The notes under the pieces were generated by a model, which was not told where the DNA came from, made no database searches, and was given only the letters and a program-made list of their open reading frames with translations. Below are positions 52,771 to 62,517 of a DNA stretch of 64,000 bases, piece after piece. Every line of letters starts with the position of its first letter. Position 1 is the first letter of the stretch. A program made the position numbers and the translations under genes. Source of the DNA: Brenneria populi (GTDB lineage Bacteria > Pseudomonadota > Gammaproteobacteria > Enterobacterales > Enterobacteriaceae); contig NZ_JAYWTM010000001.1 of NCBI RefSeq assembly GCF_036016195.1, positions 806,001 through 870,000 on the forward strand, written 5' to 3'.

Positions 52771-53529
52771 TTATGAAACCGGCGATGTCGTACAGTCCGA
52801 GTCCAGCGCCCGCTTCATCGCGGCGACCACGTCGCCATCGACGCAGTAGTGGCTGAACTCATCAACATCGCTGTCAAAACACATGGAAACGCCGATTTTG
52901 CAATAGCGCATGGCGGATGGCGACCACTGGCCCGCGGAACTGTGTAGCTCCCGAATGCCGCTCTGCTGAAACTTATGGAGATTGGTCAGACGCACGCCGG
53001 AACCGGCCATAATGATTGGACCACGGCTGGCATGGGTTAGTTCACGTAATAACGCCAATCCGTTTTCCGCGGTCTGCTGCTGGCCGGAAGTCAGGATGCG
53101 CGAAACGCCCAAATCGGTCAGCTGTTGCAGCGCGACATAAGGGTTCAGGCACATATCGAATGCGCGATGAAAGGTCACCTCCATCCCCTGGGAGAGCGTC
53201 ATCACCTCCCGCATTTTCGGCAGGTCAATATGGCCTTCCGCGTCGAGCATACCCAGAACAACGCCCGGAAAGCCCATCGCCTTTATTTGTTCAAGATCGT
53301 ATTTCATCGCGGCGAACTCCGCCGCGCTATAGCAGAAGTCGCCGCCGCGCGGCCGCACCATCGGATGAACGGGAATGCCTATTTTTTCACGAGCGGTTCG
53401 CAGTAGTCCGTATGCCGGGGTTAACCCGCCATCCCGCAGACCGGAACAGAGCTCAACCCGGTCAGCCCCTGCCTGCTCGGCGGTTAGCGCGCACTCAATG
53501 CTATAGCAGCACACCTCCAGTTTTGCCAT
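52771..53529 (-). CDS. cutC: CutC family copper homeostasis protein
   Basis: A 252-residue TIM-barrel protein. Conserved: LEVCCYSIECALTAEQAGADRVELC, IPVHPMVRPRGGDFCYS, VTFHRAFDM, IIMAGSGVRL and ELHSSAG. Once linked to copper tolerance in E. coli; the biochemical role is unsettled. The start at 53529 (MAKLEVCCY) follows GGAGGT. yecM lies upstream on the same strand. Confidence 0.92.
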   Translation of the reverse strand: MAKLEVCCYSIECALTAEQAGADRVELCSGLRDGGLTPAYGLLRTAREKIGIPVHPMVRPRGGDFCYSAAEFAAMKYDLEQIKAMGFPGVVLGMLDAEGHIDLPKMREVMTLSQGMEVTFHRAFDMCLNPYVALQQLTDLGVSRILTSGQQQTAENGLALLRELTHASRGPIIMAGSGVRLTNLHKFQQSGIRELHSSAGQWSPSAMRYCKIGVSMCFDSDVDEFSHYCVDGDVVAAMKRALDSDCTTSPVS

Positions 53530-53793
53530 CTCCACCTCCATTAAAACAACTGAATACCGCTGGATTTCATTTCCCTTAAATTAGCCAAAGAACGTGGCAT
53601 CATCCTAAATTGCGTGATCGACTAACTATGGCATTCAAGCGAGGAGAGTAAGGAGATGATGGTCACAATGAACGCGATAACAGATTGAAATAAATATGAC
53701 ATAAAGCACAGTTTCATTAATACGGGTTATGTGACGCAAAGACGTCAGCCTGATTAATGTTCATTAATCCGCTATCGTCAATTGCAATCGCTT

Positions 53794-54342
53794 TTATTTG
53801 CTATCGCTTTCGCTTATGACAATATCGCGAATATCGCATGAATGAAATTTTATCGTTATCTTACCGTTGGAGACGGCCAGCGTGGGATTAGGCAGCCGCT
53901 CTCTTTCGCCCTGCGGCGAGCTGAAGTTAATTTTTACGCCGGGAGAACGCAAGGCTTCATCCGATAAACAGGCCAGCGCCCGTTGATGCAGCGTATCAGG
54001 CATACCCGGCAATACTAATTCCACATGTTCCCATCCTTCATGGGGATAATGTTTCTTTCCCGGCCAGGGTAACTCAATACAATCAATCCGCCAGGGGCCG
54101 ACGTCGATTTTCATATCTAATATAAACAGGCAGATAATCCGACCATTAATCATCTTTTCAGAAAACAGGGTTCCTCTGCTCAGCATTTGCGTCTTCCAGC
54201 GTTCGGCGGTGGCATATTGGTGACAGCGCAGCGAAATGTGATCGGCGCTAAACTGCGTCAAATCCAGCTGCAGCTGCGCCGCAAAGCTATTTAATTCTTG
54301 TTCGAAACGCGCCAAATCGAGAGCCAAATCTTCAGGTAACAT
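53794..54342 (-). CDS. yecM: YecM family protein
   Basis: A 182-residue protein related to vicinal-oxygen-chelate metal enzymes. Conserved with E. coli YecM: FSADHISLRCHQYATAERW, MINGRIICLFIL, ELPWPGKKHYPHEGWEHVELVLPG and ERLPNPTLAVSNGKITIKFH. Several His and Glu residues could bind metal. The E. coli N-terminal extension of about ten residues is shorter here. Function unknown. Confidence 0.9.
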   Translation of the reverse strand: MLPEDLALDLARFEQELNSFAAQLQLDLTQFSADHISLRCHQYATAERWKTQMLSRGTLFSEKMINGRIICLFILDMKIDVGPWRIDCIELPWPGKKHYPHEGWEHVELVLPGMPDTLHQRALACLSDEALRSPGVKINFSSPQGERERLPNPTLAVSNGKITIKFHSCDIRDIVISESDSK

Positions 54343-55118
54343 ACTGGTTATAAGTCCTTTACTAGTTATTTTAACTGTTAAAGAATAATCTACATGGTGA
54401 TAATATCTGTATCCATATTTTTTGTTAAAAACGCTATATTTTATCCATTTTTGATTTTTAGTGCTTTTGGCGCAAAAAAAACGACATACGATTATTATGA
54501 TAAATGAACGAAAAAAGATTGATTATTAAACAAATAGCCAAATTATTGATGCCATGACGCAAAAGAACGGATTCTAATAAACTTACAAAAACAGGTGGCT
54601 TGGTAAGTAAAAACCGCCGACCATGCTGCCATGATGAACAAAAATGGTATAAATAACTTTTATTATCGATTTATGCATATAGCGAAACGACGTACGATTC
54701 CCGCCTTATTTTTATTGAGAGTTATCTTAAATAAAACCCTCTCCCATTGAATGGGGGAAAGAAACAGGATAGTTTAAATTATCAAATAATACGCTTGAGT
54801 CATATACCATGATGCTATTAATCATATCAGTTTTGCTGATTATCATTGCGGCCTATGCTATTTTTCGCCACTTTAGGATCAGAAACGAACAAAAAATTGG
54901 CGCTCATCCCAGAACGAGGAAACGTTAAAAACAGTTTATCTATTGTTCTCGGGCTGTTACATAAAAACTATAAGCATTGCCAATATCTCACTGTTCCACT
55001 TTCCCATCCGCGTTTAATGTGAGCATGTCATCTTTTACCGTAACACTTCCCCCATCTGCTGACTCGTCAAGGCAAATATGGTATAAGCAGGGCTTGATTT
55101 TTTATTTAAGGTAAACCG
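54343..55118. other. AT-rich yecM-argS intergenic region
   Basis: This 776 bp region is strikingly AT-rich (about 54360-54800), unlike the GC-rich surroundings. Apart from the small frame at 54809-54928 I see no gene. The composition suggests an H-NS-bound or horizontally acquired scar. A small hairpin CCCATT-G-AATGGG (about 54744-54756) has no clear role. Confidence 0.4.
54809..54928 (+). CDS. Possible single-span membrane peptide (39 aa)
   Basis: The frame begins with two ATGs and has a hydrophobic N-terminus (MLLIISVLLIIIAAYAIF) followed by a basic tail (RHFRIRNEQKIGAH...RTRKR). This N-in hydrophobic, C-basic layout is typical of small regulatory membrane peptides. Ribosome site weak; family not recognised. 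Confidence 0.4.
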   Translation: MMLLIISVLLIIIAAYAIFRHFRIRNEQKIGAHPRTRKR

Positions 55119-56849
55119 GTGAATATACAGGCTCTTCTCTCCGAAAAAGTCAGCCAGGCATTGACCGCAGCGGGTGCTCCAATCGGTAGCGAAGCTCAGG
55201 TCCGTCAATCGGCAAAAGCACAGTTTGGTGATTATCAGGCCAACGGCGTAATGGCCGTTGCCAAAAAGCTCGGCATGCCGCCGCGTCAGCTGGCGGAAAA
55301 AGTCGTTCAGCATTTGGCATTGGACGGCATCGCCGAAAAAACAGACATCGCCGGTCCCGGCTTTATTAATATTTTTCTTGATAAACAGTGGCTGGCCAGC
55401 CAGGTAGAGAATGCATTGCGCGCGCCTAAACTGGGCGTGACGCCGGTTGAGCCGCAAACCATCGTTATCGATTACTCCGCCCCCAATGTGGCGAAAGAAA
55501 TGCACGTCGGCCATTTGCGTTCCACCATTATCGGCGACGCCGCCGTACGCACGCAGGAATTTCTTGGCCATCATGTCATTCGCGCCAACCACGTCGGCGA
55601 CTGGGGAACGCAGTTCGGGATGCTGATCGCCTACCTTGAAAAAGTGCAGAGCGATCGTGCCGATGATATGGTGCTGTCCGATTTTGAAGCATTCTATCGC
55701 GAAGCGAAAAAGCATTACGACGAAGATGCCGAGTTTGCTGAAAAATCCCGCGGCTATGTGGTGAAACTGCAGGGCGGCGATGAATATTGCCGCCAGATGT
55801 GGCGCAAGCTCGTCGACATCACCATGACGCAGAATCAGATTACCTATGATCGTCTTAACGTCACGCTGACGAAAGACGACGTGATGGGCGAGAGCCTCTA
55901 CAACAGCATGTTGCCGGGCATTGTCGCCGATCTCAAAGCCAAAGGTCTGGCGGTAGAGAGCGAAGGCGCGACGGTGGTATTCCTTGATGAGTTTAAAAAC
56001 AAGGAAGGCGACCCCATGGGCGTCATCATCCAGAAAAAAGATGGCGGCTATCTCTACACCACCACCGACATCGCCTGCGCGAAATACCGTTACGAGACGC
56101 TGCATGCCGACCGGGTGCTTTACTACATCGACTCCCGCCAGCATCAGCATCTTATGCAGGCCTGGACCATCGTGCGTAAGGCCGGCTATGTGCCGGACTC
56201 CGTCAGCCTGGAACATCATATGTTCGGCATGATGCTGGGCAAAGACGGCAAACCGTTTAAAACCCGCTCGGGCGGTACGATTAAGCTCGCCGATTTGCTG
56301 GATGAGGCTTATGAGCGCGCCAGTAAACTCATCGCTGAAAAAAATCCGCAGATGGACGGCGATGAACTGCGCGAACTGGCGAACGCGGTCTCTATCGGCG
56401 CGGTAAAATACGCCGACCTGTCGAAAAGCCGCACCACCGATTACATCTTTGACTGGGACAACATGTTGTCATTCGAGGGCAATACCGCGCCCTATATGCA
56501 ATATGCCTACACTCGCGTGGCGTCGATCTTTAAACGTGCCGGCATTCAGGAAGAGAGCCTGACGCAGCCGGTTGTTTTGCACGACGACCGCGAGTTCGCC
56601 CTCGCCGCTCGCCTGCTGCAATTTGAAGAGGTCATCACCACCGTTGCGCGCGATGGCACGCCCCACGTGATGTGCGCTTACCTTTACGATCTGGCGGGTT
56701 TGTTCTCCGGCTTCTACGAGCATTGCCCGATTTTGAATGCGCAAAGCGACGAGATTCGCCAAAGCCGTCTGAAATTGGCTCTGCTAACGGCCAAGACGCT
56801 GAAACAGGGTTTGGATACGCTGGGAATCGAAACCGTAGAGAAGATGTAA
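55119..56849 (+). CDS. argS: Arginyl-tRNA synthetase
   Basis: Class I synthetase of 576 aa (E. coli 577). The HIGH motif is HVGH in KEMHVGHLRSTIIGDA. The N-terminal Add1 domain (MNIQALLSEKVSQALTAAGAP) and C-terminal DALR anticodon domain (YAYTRVASIFKRAG and onwards) are present. The start is GTG at 55119 with AAGG upstream, as in E. coli. A strong hairpin follows. Confidence 0.96.
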   Translation: MNIQALLSEKVSQALTAAGAPIGSEAQVRQSAKAQFGDYQANGVMAVAKKLGMPPRQLAEKVVQHLALDGIAEKTDIAGPGFINIFLDKQWLASQVENALRAPKLGVTPVEPQTIVIDYSAPNVAKEMHVGHLRSTIIGDAAVRTQEFLGHHVIRANHVGDWGTQFGMLIAYLEKVQSDRADDMVLSDFEAFYREAKKHYDEDAEFAEKSRGYVVKLQGGDEYCRQMWRKLVDITMTQNQITYDRLNVTLTKDDVMGESLYNSMLPGIVADLKAKGLAVESEGATVVFLDEFKNKEGDPMGVIIQKKDGGYLYTTTDIACAKYRYETLHADRVLYYIDSRQHQHLMQAWTIVRKAGYVPDSVSLEHHMFGMMLGKDGKPFKTRSGGTIKLADLLDEAYERASKLIAEKNPQMDGDELRELANAVSIGAVKYADLSKSRTTDYIFDWDNMLSFEGNTAPYMQYAYTRVASIFKRAGIQEESLTQPVVLHDDREFALAARLLQFEEVITTVARDGTPHVMCAYLYDLAGLFSGFYEHCPILNAQSDEIRQSRLKLALLTAKTLKQGLDTLGIETVEKM

Positions 56850-56866
56850 TCTTTTTCCCCGCCAAT

Positions 56867-56904
56867 CCGTCATTCCCGCGGCAGCAGGCGGGAATGACGG
56901 TTTT
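56867..56904. terminator. Terminator between argS and murJ
   Basis: A perfect 13 bp stem CCGTCATTCCCGC / GCGGGAATGACGG is followed by TTTT. The stem is also a copy of the widespread GTCATTCCCGC-type palindrome, so it may be a repeat serving as a terminator. Confidence 0.75.
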
Positions 56905-56953
56905 AGGAAGGTTTATCGCAAACGCAGACGCCCGTCCCCGGGCGTTTATTATT

Positions 56954-58489
56954 TCAGATGCTGCGGCGCGCGAAGTCGCGCGGACGGAAGCCCAGCAGGG
57001 CCAGCATGACAAAGTAAGAGGCGGCCCCGGCCGCCACAACCGCCAGCAGCCGAACGATCCTGACGGCCATGCCGCCAGCGTCCCAGGCCGGCATCCACCA
57101 CAGCATGGCGAGCAATACCAGCGACATAACCACCACGGCGATGGCGAGCTTCGCCAGAAAAGCGAACCAACCCGGCTGAGGATGAAAAATATCCTGCTTA
57201 CGCAACTGCCAGAACAGCAGTCCGGCATTCAGACAGGACGCCAGGCCGATGGATAGCGCCAGCCCGGCATGCTGCAACGGCCCAATAAAGATCAGGTTCA
57301 TCACTTGCGTCAGAACCAGCGTTACCATGGCGATTTTTACCGGCGTTTTAATGTCCTGGCGGGAGTAAAAGCCGGGAACCAGCACCTTCACCACGATAAG
57401 CCCCATCAGCCCCACCGAGTAGGCGATCAGCGCGCGCTGCGTCATCGCCGCATCAAAAGCGCTGAATTTTCCGTATTGGAACAGGGAAACCGTTAGCGGC
57501 TGCGCTAAAATACCCAGCGCGACCGCGCTTGGCAGCGCCAGAATGAAACACAGGCGCAATCCCCAATCCATCAGGCGGGAGTATTCCCCGTGCTCGCCGC
57601 TGGCGAAACTCTTCGCCAGAGAAGGCAGAAGAATCGTCCCCAGCGCGACGCCCAGCACGCCCGAAGGGAACTCCATCAACCGATCGGCGTAATACATCCA
57701 CGACACCGCGCCTTCGCTCAGAAAAGAAGCGAAAATGGTATTGATGATCAGGGAAATTTGGCTAACCGACACCCCCAGCACCGCGGGCGCCATCAATTTC
57801 ATCACCCGCCAGACGCCGGGATCGCGCCATTTGATGCGGGGAAGAACCAACATGCCGATTTTTTTCAGATGCGGCAGCTGATAACCGAGCTGGAGCACTC
57901 CGCCGACCAGTACGGCCCAGGCCAGCGCCATCACCGGCGGATGAAAATAGGGCGCGGCAAACAGCGTAAACCCAATCATGCTGACGTTTAATAGCGTCGG
58001 GGCGAACGCCGGAACGGAGAACCGGTTCCAGGTGTTAAGAACCGAGCCCACCATTGACGCCAGGGAAATCAGCAGGATATAAGGGAAAGTCACCCGCAGC
58101 AGCGCCGAGGTCAGTTCAAATCGATCGGCGGTGGCGGCAAAACCGGGCGCCGTTACCATAATCACCCAGGGCGCGGCCACCATCCCCGCGACCGTAACCA
58201 GCGCCAAAATCAGCGTCAGCATGCCGGAAACATAAGCCAGAAAGGTTCGGGTCGCCTCGTCTCCCTGCTGGCTCTTGTATTCCGCCAGGATAGGAACAAA
58301 AGCCTGAGAAAACGCGCCCTCGGCGAAAATACGGCGTAACAGGTTGGGCAGCTTAAACGCGACAAAAAACGCATCCGTTGCCATTCCCGCGCCGAAAAAG
58401 CGCGCTACGATGGCATCGCGCACAAAACCTAAAAGGCGCGAAAGCATAGTCATTGAACTGACGGCGGCCAGTGATTTAAGTAAATTCAT
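56954..58489 (-). CDS. murJ: Lipid II flippase MurJ
   Basis: Essential inner-membrane MOP-family flippase of 511 aa, the length of E. coli MurJ, exporting lipid II for peptidoglycan synthesis. About 14 TM segments. Known functional residues lie in LGFVRDAIVARFFGAG, NLLRRIFAEGAFSQAFVPIL and RLMEFPSGVLGVALGTILLP. Followed by mviM on the same strand order as in E. coli (mviM-mviN). Confidence 0.96.
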   Translation of the reverse strand: MNLLKSLAAVSSMTMLSRLLGFVRDAIVARFFGAGMATDAFFVAFKLPNLLRRIFAEGAFSQAFVPILAEYKSQQGDEATRTFLAYVSGMLTLILALVTVAGMVAAPWVIMVTAPGFAATADRFELTSALLRVTFPYILLISLASMVGSVLNTWNRFSVPAFAPTLLNVSMIGFTLFAAPYFHPPVMALAWAVLVGGVLQLGYQLPHLKKIGMLVLPRIKWRDPGVWRVMKLMAPAVLGVSVSQISLIINTIFASFLSEGAVSWMYYADRLMEFPSGVLGVALGTILLPSLAKSFASGEHGEYSRLMDWGLRLCFILALPSAVALGILAQPLTVSLFQYGKFSAFDAAMTQRALIAYSVGLMGLIVVKVLVPGFYSRQDIKTPVKIAMVTLVLTQVMNLIFIGPLQHAGLALSIGLASCLNAGLLFWQLRKQDIFHPQPGWFAFLAKLAIAVVVMSLVLLAMLWWMPAWDAGGMAVRIVRLLAVVAAGAASYFVMLALLGFRPRDFARRSI

Positions 58490-58616
58490 CCGATTATATT
58501 CTGAAAGATTCGGGAGTTTAGGATGACCCTTCAGCGGTCATCCTGATTCGCGGTGCAACTAGTCTACGCATTGCGCGCGCAATAGCTACCGGGGATTGCG
58601 ACGACCGCTGGATTTT

Positions 58617-59585
58617 TCAGCGTATTCTCAGCAGCTCTTCTATCATCCGCTGGGCCAGTAGCGCCTGGCGACCCGAGGTTTCCGCCGCTTTGCGCTGTTC
58701 CAGCGCATCGATAAAATGGTTCACCGCGCCGACGAACCCCCGCTGCTCCAGCGTGGTTTGCCAGGACGGCGCCGGATGTTTGGTGGTCATTCCCTGACTA
58801 TCCTGGCGCCACTCCCGCATATCCTCGACCTGATAAAGCGCGCCGTCGGTCACGGCCTGCACCCATTCTCGCTGACTGCCGGCGCGGCGGTGCATGCTGG
58901 TGGTTATTTGACCGCTATCGGTCTGAAAATGATGCTCGGCATAGTGCAACTGCCCCTGCGCATTAGATTGCAATACGCCGCCGACCAGCCTGGCCGGCCC
59001 GTCCATCAGCCAGAGCGCCGTGTCGACCACATGCAGATAATCATCCAACAGGGTAAACCGCATCTCCTGCGGACCCACGCTATCGATACGATGCTTATCC
59101 ATCCGTAGCGAGGCGGGTTGCTGTAACCGATGCTTTAACTGGAGGTATAACGGCGCAAAACGCCGGTTAAATCCCACCATCAGCACTTTTTGCCGCCGCT
59201 CCGCCAGTTCAACCAGCGCTTCGGCCTGTTCAATGGTCTCCGCCAACGGTTTATCGACGTACACATGCACGCCGGCGTTAAGCAGCGTACTGACGACGGA
59301 GAAATGCGTAGCGGTACTGCTGTGCACGAAAACGGCGTCACAGGCCGCCGCCAGCGTTTCCAGATCGGTAAAGCCCCCCATGCGATATTGCCGGCAGATG
59401 CGCCGCGTCTTCTCCTGATTGGGGGAGAAGGCGCCGATCAGCCGCCAGCGTTCGGCCTGAGTGAGTATCGGCAAATAGGCTTTTTGCGCAATCGAACCTA
59501 GCCCCACGATGCCGATTCGGGGCGTTTCGTCCTGAGAATCGGGCTGCGCTGCCCGATCGGCTTTCGTCAATGCATTCGCGGCCAT
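58617..59585 (-). CDS. mviM: Gfo/Idh/MocA-family oxidoreductase MviM
   Basis: A 322-residue NAD(P)-dependent oxidoreductase-like protein. The Rossmann start IGIVGLGSIAQKAYLPIL, the catalytic-site EKP equivalent VDKPLAE, and GFNRRFAPLY match E. coli YceM. Compared with E. coli the N-terminus has about 20 extra polar residues (MAANALTKADRAAQPDSQDE). Substrate unknown. It is downstream of yceH with a 26 bp gap. Confidence 0.9.
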   Translation of the reverse strand: MAANALTKADRAAQPDSQDETPRIGIVGLGSIAQKAYLPILTQAERWRLIGAFSPNQEKTRRICRQYRMGGFTDLETLAAACDAVFVHSSTATHFSVVSTLLNAGVHVYVDKPLAETIEQAEALVELAERRQKVLMVGFNRRFAPLYLQLKHRLQQPASLRMDKHRIDSVGPQEMRFTLLDDYLHVVDTALWLMDGPARLVGGVLQSNAQGQLHYAEHHFQTDSGQITTSMHRRAGSQREWVQAVTDGALYQVEDMREWRQDSQGMTTKHPAPSWQTTLEQRGFVGAVNHFIDALEQRKAAETSGRQALLAQRMIEELLRIR

Positions 59586-59611
59586 TGCACCTCTCCCAAT
59601 GGGGTATCCGA

Positions 59612-60247
59612 TTACGCCAGCAGTTCCGCAAGCTGCCGCTTGAGTTCCGCGACTTCCTTCTCCAGGCGTTCCACTCTCGCCGCTAAAACGCCGCTCTCCG
59701 TTTCGCCGGCCGCATCCGATGCCGCGTCCTCGATCGGTTCCGCACTGAAAAGATGCATATAGCGGCTCTCGCGCTTGCCGGGCTCGCGGGCCAGGCGCGC
59801 CACAAACGGCCCGTCTTCGCGCTGCTGTAGCCCGGCCAGATGGGTTTCCACCTCATTAACGTCGGCGAATTCATGCAGTCGGGCCGCCCGCGTACGCAAT
59901 TCGCCGGGCGTTTGCGCGCCGCGCAGCAGTAACGTCGCCACCAGGGCCACCTCCGCCGGGGAAAACTTCAGATCGCCGAATTCGGAGTTGCAAAAGCGAT
60001 GCTCATATTTAACCACCCGATTGCCAAAGCCGCTGAGCGTGCGCAAGAAATGCTTTTTTACCAGCAAATCCAGGGTCTGCTGCACCTCGCTTTCGCTCAG
60101 TTCCATCACCGGTTCACGATTTGTTTTCTGATTGCAGGCCGTCGTCACGCCGTTTAACGACATGGGGTACTGCTCAGGGGTAGCGATCTGCTTTTCCAAC
60201 ATACAGCCAATCACTCTTGCCTCTTTGGCACTTAGCTGATATTTCAT
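59612..60247 (-). CDS. yceH: YceH family protein (DUF480)
   Basis: A 211-residue double winged-helix protein with a C-terminal coiled coil (ARVERLEKEVAELKRQLAELLA). Conserved: EARVIGCMLEKQIATPEQYPMSLNGVTTACNQKTNREPVM. The fold suggests nucleic-acid or protein binding; function not established. Start ATG at 60247, with a GTG one codon before. Confidence 0.92.
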   Translation of the reverse strand: MKYQLSAKEARVIGCMLEKQIATPEQYPMSLNGVTTACNQKTNREPVMELSESEVQQTLDLLVKKHFLRTLSGFGNRVVKYEHRFCNSEFGDLKFSPAEVALVATLLLRGAQTPGELRTRAARLHEFADVNEVETHLAGLQQREDGPFVARLAREPGKRESRYMHLFSAEPIEDAASDAAGETESGVLAARVERLEKEVAELKRQLAELLA

Positions 60248-60256
60248 CACGATTCC

Positions 60257-60841
60257 TTAGCGTTGCGCTTTCCAGTCGTTATTCGTTAGCGCGGTCAAAA
60301 CATGATCCTGCCATTTCCCGTCGATAAGCAGGTAGTTTTGCGCATAGCCTTCACGCTCAAAGCCCAGCCGCGCCAGTAAATTCCCGCTGCGGTGATTATG
60401 CGGCATATAGTTGGCCATAATCCGATGCATATGCTGCTGCCGCTGCATATAGCGTATCGCGGGCTGCAGCGCTTCGAACATCACTCCCTGCCCCTGCCAT
60501 TTCTGGCCGAGGGAATAGCCCAAATAGCAGGCATGGAAAGCCCCGCGCAGCACATTGCTGAAATTCGCCACGCCCCACACTTCGCTTTCATTCGGGTCGA
60601 GCAGCAGAAAATAGTAAGCGCTGCCCTGTTTATGCATATCACAGATCATGCTCAGGCGCGCGTGCCAGCCGGACGGATAACAGTGGCTGATATCCCGAAC
60701 GGGCTCCCAAGGCTTGAGAAAATCACGGTTCTCCGCATAGTATTCAGCCAGACGCCAGGCATCACGCTCATGAGCCAAACGCACCACCATCCGATCGGTC
60801 GTTAAACGAACTTTTGATGGCGTAGAACGATAGCCAAACAT
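60257..60841 (-). CDS. rimJ: Ribosomal protein S5 alanine N-acetyltransferase RimJ
   Basis: GNAT enzyme of 194 aa acetylating the N-terminal Ala of S5. The acetyl-CoA site appears as LGYSLGQKWQGQGVMFEAL, followed by HRIMANYMPHNHRSGNLLARLGFEREGYAQNYLLI. First gene of rimJ-yceH-mviM, with gaps of 9 and 26 bp, the same order as E. coli. Confidence 0.94.
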   Translation of the reverse strand: MFGYRSTPSKVRLTTDRMVVRLAHERDAWRLAEYYAENRDFLKPWEPVRDISHCYPSGWHARLSMICDMHKQGSAYYFLLLDPNESEVWGVANFSNVLRGAFHACYLGYSLGQKWQGQGVMFEALQPAIRYMQRQQHMHRIMANYMPHNHRSGNLLARLGFEREGYAQNYLLIDGKWQDHVLTALTNNDWKAQR

Positions 60842-61156
60842 TCCTCCCCCCAGGTTGCGAGTTGCTCGATAAGCAAAATTTATCGCGATGAAAAGAGCAA
60901 GCGCTCTATGTAAGCAGAAAATATTGTTTACTGCCGATGGCGTTTACTATAACCGGATAAATTCTCTGGCGTAAAACCCCCTTCGCTGAGTTATTGCGCG
61001 ATCGATTCGATAATTCTGATTTTTATCCTGAAAATGCTACTCAGATACCGTTCTTACGATAAAAAAATATTATCCATCAACGGGCTATCCCAAACGCTAA
61101 ATTGAGTACAGAATAGTCAACGTTATTCTTTTCCTCTTTTTTCCTCGTGGTGAAAC
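60842..61156. other. rimJ-mdtH divergent region
   Basis: Contains the two outward promoters, none placed with confidence. Two GTTTA motifs (near 60927 and 60943) are 16 bp apart, not the 11 bp period of a PhoP box. No gene or repeat seen. Confidence 0.35.
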
Positions 61157-62362
61157 ATGCCCCTGATGTCGCAAGCCCGGAGCTTAGGCAAATATTTTCT
61201 GCTATTGGATAATATGCTGGTGGTGCTGGGCTTCTTTGTCGTCTTCCCCCTTATCTCCATTCGCTTCGTCGATCAGCTGGGCTGGGCGGCGCTGCTGGTG
61301 GGGATTGCGCTGGGCTTGCGCCAGTTTATTCAGCAAGGGCTGGGTATCTTCTCCGGCGCGATTGCCGACCGCCTCGGCGCGAAACCGATGATTGTAACGG
61401 GAATGCTATTGCGCGCTTTGGGCTTCGTCTTTATGGCGATCGCCGATCAGCCCTGGCTGCTATGGCTCTCCTGCGGGCTTTCCGGGCTGGGCGGCACGCT
61501 GTTCGATCCGCCGCGAACCGCGCTGGTGGTCAAGCTGATCCGTCCTCAGGAGCGCGGGCGTTTTTATTCCATACTGATGATGCAGGACAGCGCCGGCGCG
61601 GTGATCGGCGCGCTTATCGGCAGTTGGCTGCTGCGGTATGACTTTGAGCTGGTCTGCTGGGTCGGCGCGGTGATTTTCGTGCTGGCGGCGGCGCAGAACT
61701 GGCGGCTGCTGCCGGCTTATCGCACCTCGACGATCAGAATCCCGATGCGCGAAGGGATGACCCGCGTCATCCGCGATCGCCGTTTTCTGACCTACGTGTT
61801 GACGCTGACCGGATATTACATGCTGTCCGTTCAGGTCCTGCTGATGCTGCCGATTATGGTTAATGAAATCGCCGGCACGCCGACGGCGATAAAATGGATG
61901 TATGCCATTGAGGCGACCCTATCGCTGTCGCTGCTTTACCCGCTCGCCCGCTGGAGCGAAAAACGCTTTCGCCTGGAACAACGCCTGATGGCCGGGCTGC
62001 TGATCATGTCCGTCAGCCTATTCCCGATAGGTTTGACAACCAGCCTGCAATCCCTACTGATGTTGATCAGCCTGTTTTACATCGGTTCGATTATCGCTGA
62101 ACCCGCGCGCGAAACGCTGGGCGCCTCCCTGGCGGACCCGCGGGCGCGAGGCAGCTATATGGGATTTAGCCGCCTTGGGCTGGCGTTGGGAGGCGCCGTC
62201 GGCTATAGCGGCGGCGGCTGGCTGTTCGACGCCGGACATGCGCTGGAACAGCCGGAGCTTCCCTGGTTTATGTTAGGCGTTATCGGCCTGATGACGCTGG
62301 CCGCATTATACTGGCAATTCAATCTGCGCCGTATCGAGCCCGCCATGCTTGGCGGTCAATAA
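61157..62362 (+). CDS. mdtH: MFS transporter MdtH
   Basis: Twelve-TM major facilitator protein of 401 aa matching E. coli MdtH, linked there to quinolone export when overexpressed. Motif A-like GAIADRLGAKPMIVTGM, and LSGLGGTLFDPPRTALVVKLI and SIIAEPARETLGASLADPRARGSYMGFSRLGLA are conserved. Weak GGTG ribosome site; an ATG three codons later is also possible. Confidence 0.94.
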   Translation: MPLMSQARSLGKYFLLLDNMLVVLGFFVVFPLISIRFVDQLGWAALLVGIALGLRQFIQQGLGIFSGAIADRLGAKPMIVTGMLLRALGFVFMAIADQPWLLWLSCGLSGLGGTLFDPPRTALVVKLIRPQERGRFYSILMMQDSAGAVIGALIGSWLLRYDFELVCWVGAVIFVLAAAQNWRLLPAYRTSTIRIPMREGMTRVIRDRRFLTYVLTLTGYYMLSVQVLLMLPIMVNEIAGTPTAIKWMYAIEATLSLSLLYPLARWSEKRFRLEQRLMAGLLIMSVSLFPIGLTTSLQSLLMLISLFYIGSIIAEPARETLGASLADPRARGSYMGFSRLGLALGGAVGYSGGGWLFDAGHALEQPELPWFMLGVIGLMTLAALYWQFNLRRIEPAMLGGQ

Positions 62363-62517
62363 CCCCGCTATTTCTCCGGCATATTTGATCTCGCCGGTAT
62401 TGGCCCCCATACTTCTTTAATACATTCAATCGATTGTTACGCCGTCGTTTGATGACAGCTCCATTCACGGTCGCGCCTGCGGCCAATGTTTTTTCCGTGA
62501 ATCAGAGGATAGCGAAG

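Noticed and set aside
55035..56219. 394-codon minus-strand open frame
   Set aside because: Antisense to argS; no domain or ribosome site.
60926..60948. Two GTTTA motifs before mdtH as a PhoP box
   Set aside because: The half-sites are 16 bp apart rather than 11, so they do not form the direct repeat that PhoP binds.
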